Shown here in pieces: positions 4,911-6,148 of a stretch of 6,148 bases of DNA (positions are counted from its first letter, which is position 1; each line of letters begins with the position of its first letter). Where the stretch lies: positions 1-6,148 of the forward strand of contig NVQY01000223.1 in assembly GCA_002400675.1 (NCBI GenBank), in the 5' to 3' direction. This stretch comes from Paracoccaceae bacterium. Its GTDB lineage: Bacteria; Pseudomonadota; Alphaproteobacteria; Rhodobacterales; Rhodobacteraceae. Both the position numbers and the translations under genes were made by a program. The notes below the pieces were generated by a model. The model saw only the letters and a list, made by a program, of their open reading frames with translations, did not search any database and was not told where the DNA came from.

Positions 4911-6148
4911 ATGACACGCGATCTTTCCCGTCTTTTGAACCCTGAAACAATCGCAGTTATCGGCGGCGGGGCGTGGTGCGCCTCGATCATCAAGGCGGCC
5001 GGCACGATTGGGTTTACCGGCAAGATCGTTCCGGTGCACCCATCGGGCAAGGAAATCGCAGGGCAGCCCGCATTAAGGCGGCTTGAGGACTGGCAGGGCT
5101 CGATTGATGCCGCGTTCATTGGCATAAACCGCAGCGCGACAATCAAGACGGTTGATACGCTTCGCCGTCTTGGTGCCGGTGGCGCTGTTTGCTTTGCCTC
5201 AGGTTTTACCGAAGCCATGGCCGAGGATTCTGGGGGGGCTGATTTGCAGGAGCAGTTGGTCAGGGCAGCCGGCGACATGCCCGTATTGGGGCCGAACTGT
5301 TACGGGATTATCAACGCGCTGGATCGGGTGGCGATCTGGCCGGATCAGCATGGCATGCAAGCAGTTGATCGCGGCGTGGCGATCCTTACGCAATCCAGCA
5401 ATATCGCCATCAACCTGACCATGCAGCAACGCGCTTTGCCCATCGCCTATATGATTACCTGTGGGAACATGGCGCAGACAAGTCAGGCGGACATCGCAAT
5501 GGCCTTGCTGGACGACCATCGGGTAACCGCGATCGGCCTGCACATTGAGGGTTTCGCGGACCTGCGTCAGTGGGAGGCGCTAGCCGGAAAGGCATGGGAT
5601 CGCGGCATCCCACTGGTCGCTTTGAAATCCGGTCAGTCGGAGCAGGCACAACAGGCGGCCCTGTCGCATACCGCCTCATTGGCCGGTAGCGACGCGGGCG
5701 CGCAGGCGTTTCTTGACCGGTTGGGCATTGCCCGGGTGCATGGGTTGCCCGAGTTCCTTGAGACGCTGAAGTTGTTGCATTGTGTCGGGCCTCTGGCGTC
5801 AAACCGCATATCGTCGATCAGTTGCTCGGGTGGTGAGGCAAGTCTGATCGCCGATCTGGCACAGGCGCGCGCGGTGGCGTTTCCGCCGTTAGGTGCGGGT
5901 CAGAAAAGCCGGCTGAAACAGGCGTTGGGACCGATGGTGGCGCTGGCTAATCCATTGGATTACCATACATATATATGGCGAGATGGGGCGAAGATGACGC
6001 AAGCATGGGAAGCGATGACAGGTAGCGGAATTGCCCTGACGCTGTCGATTGTGGACTATCCGCACACGGACGCTGCTGATTGGGCGTGTGCGACCAACGC
6101 GGCCTTGGAGGTGCGGCGGGCGACCGGGGCACCGTTTGCTGTTGTCTC
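4911..6148 (+). CDS. NDP-forming acyl-CoA ligase (acetate-CoA ligase family), N-terminal part
   Basis: The first 412 residues of a protein that would normally be about 700; the frame is open to the right edge. Family members interconvert an acyl-CoA plus NDP and phosphate with the free acid plus NTP, through a phosphohistidine. The CoA-binding Rossmann domain opens with RLLNPETIAVIGGG (7-20) and ends with GPNCYGIIN (127-135). The ligase domain contains LTQSSNIAIN (159-168, where relatives often have QSGA) and SGQSEQAQQAALSHTASLAG (240-259), in which His253 is the expected phosphorylated residue. A second flavodoxin-like domain shows SCSGGEASLIAD (304-315) and NPLDYHTYIW (347-356). The ATP-grasp domain lies beyond the window. 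ATG 4911 is the first start after an in-frame TAA (4890-4892) and gives the typical N-terminus. No Shine-Dalgarno site lies near it; the GGAGG at 4879-4883 is 27 bases away. Acid substrate unknown. Confidence 0.88.
   Translation, partial: MTRDLSRLLNPETIAVIGGGAWCASIIKAAGTIGFTGKIVPVHPSGKEIAGQPALRRLEDWQGSIDAAFIGINRSATIKTVDTLRRLGAGGAVCFASGFTEAMAEDSGGADLQEQLVRAAGDMPVLGPNCYGIINALDRVAIWPDQHGMQAVDRGVAILTQSSNIAINLTMQQRALPIAYMITCGNMAQTSQADIAMALLDDHRVTAIGLHIEGFADLRQWEALAGKAWDRGIPLVALKSGQSEQAQQAALSHTASLAGSDAGAQAFLDRLGIARVHGLPEFLETLKLLHCVGPLASNRISSISCSGGEASLIADLAQARAVAFPPLGAGQKSRLKQALGPMVALANPLDYHTYIWRDGAKMTQAWEAMTGSGIALTLSIVDYPHTDAADWACATNAALEVRRATGAPFAVV

Noticed and set aside
4594..4914. Plus-strand open frame of about 106 codons spanning the dehydrogenase end and the intergenic element
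   Set aside because: It starts inside the dehydrogenase gene in another frame and runs through the hairpins and inverted repeats; the translation looks like non-coding sequence.

Overview
The window looks like a chromosomal stretch of an alphaproteobacterium, most likely in the Rhodobacterales/Roseobacter group. This rests on the high G+C, the wording of the adenine deaminase and of the broken AMP nucleosidase start, and the style of the small intergenic palindromes. It is an inference without any database search. I saw no RNA genes, CRISPR arrays, phage genes or transposase genes.

Left part, minus strand (1-2006): a purine salvage pair. A full-length adenine deaminase (ade) is followed, with an ATGA start/stop overlap, by the first part of an AMP nucleosidase gene (amn) that runs off the left edge. 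AMP nucleosidase would release adenine from AMP and adenine deaminase would convert adenine to hypoxanthine, so the two enzymes act in series. As given, amn carries a one-base frameshift after about 30 codons.

Middle (2007-2704): a 108-base divergent region separates ade from a small plus-strand VOC/glyoxalase-fold gene. Behind it, converging on the minus strand, is a fragment of only the C-terminal end of a LysR-type regulator, with an in-frame stop. The rest of that regulator is missing. It would have been divergent from the operon that follows.

Right part, plus strand (2705-6148): an apparent catabolic gene set. It holds a class II aldolase/adducin-type protein, an acyl-CoA dehydrogenase, and an NDP-forming acyl-CoA ligase (acetate-CoA ligase family) that runs off the right edge. 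A ligase and a dehydrogenase together suggest activation of a carboxylic acid to its CoA thioester followed by alpha,beta-dehydrogenation; the substrate cannot be read from the sequence. The aldolase-like protein keeps the metal-binding histidines but lacks the catalytic Glu of fuculose-phosphate aldolase, and the dehydrogenase has Asp where the usual catalytic Glu sits. A short palindrome lies between the first two genes. The gap between the second and third holds two adjoining hairpins and a 183-base element bounded by near-perfect 35-base inverted repeats.

The most useful observations are the amn frameshift, the LysR remnant next to the operon it may once have controlled, the inverted-repeat element at 4703-4885, and the uncharacterised aldolase-like/dehydrogenase/ligase gene set.
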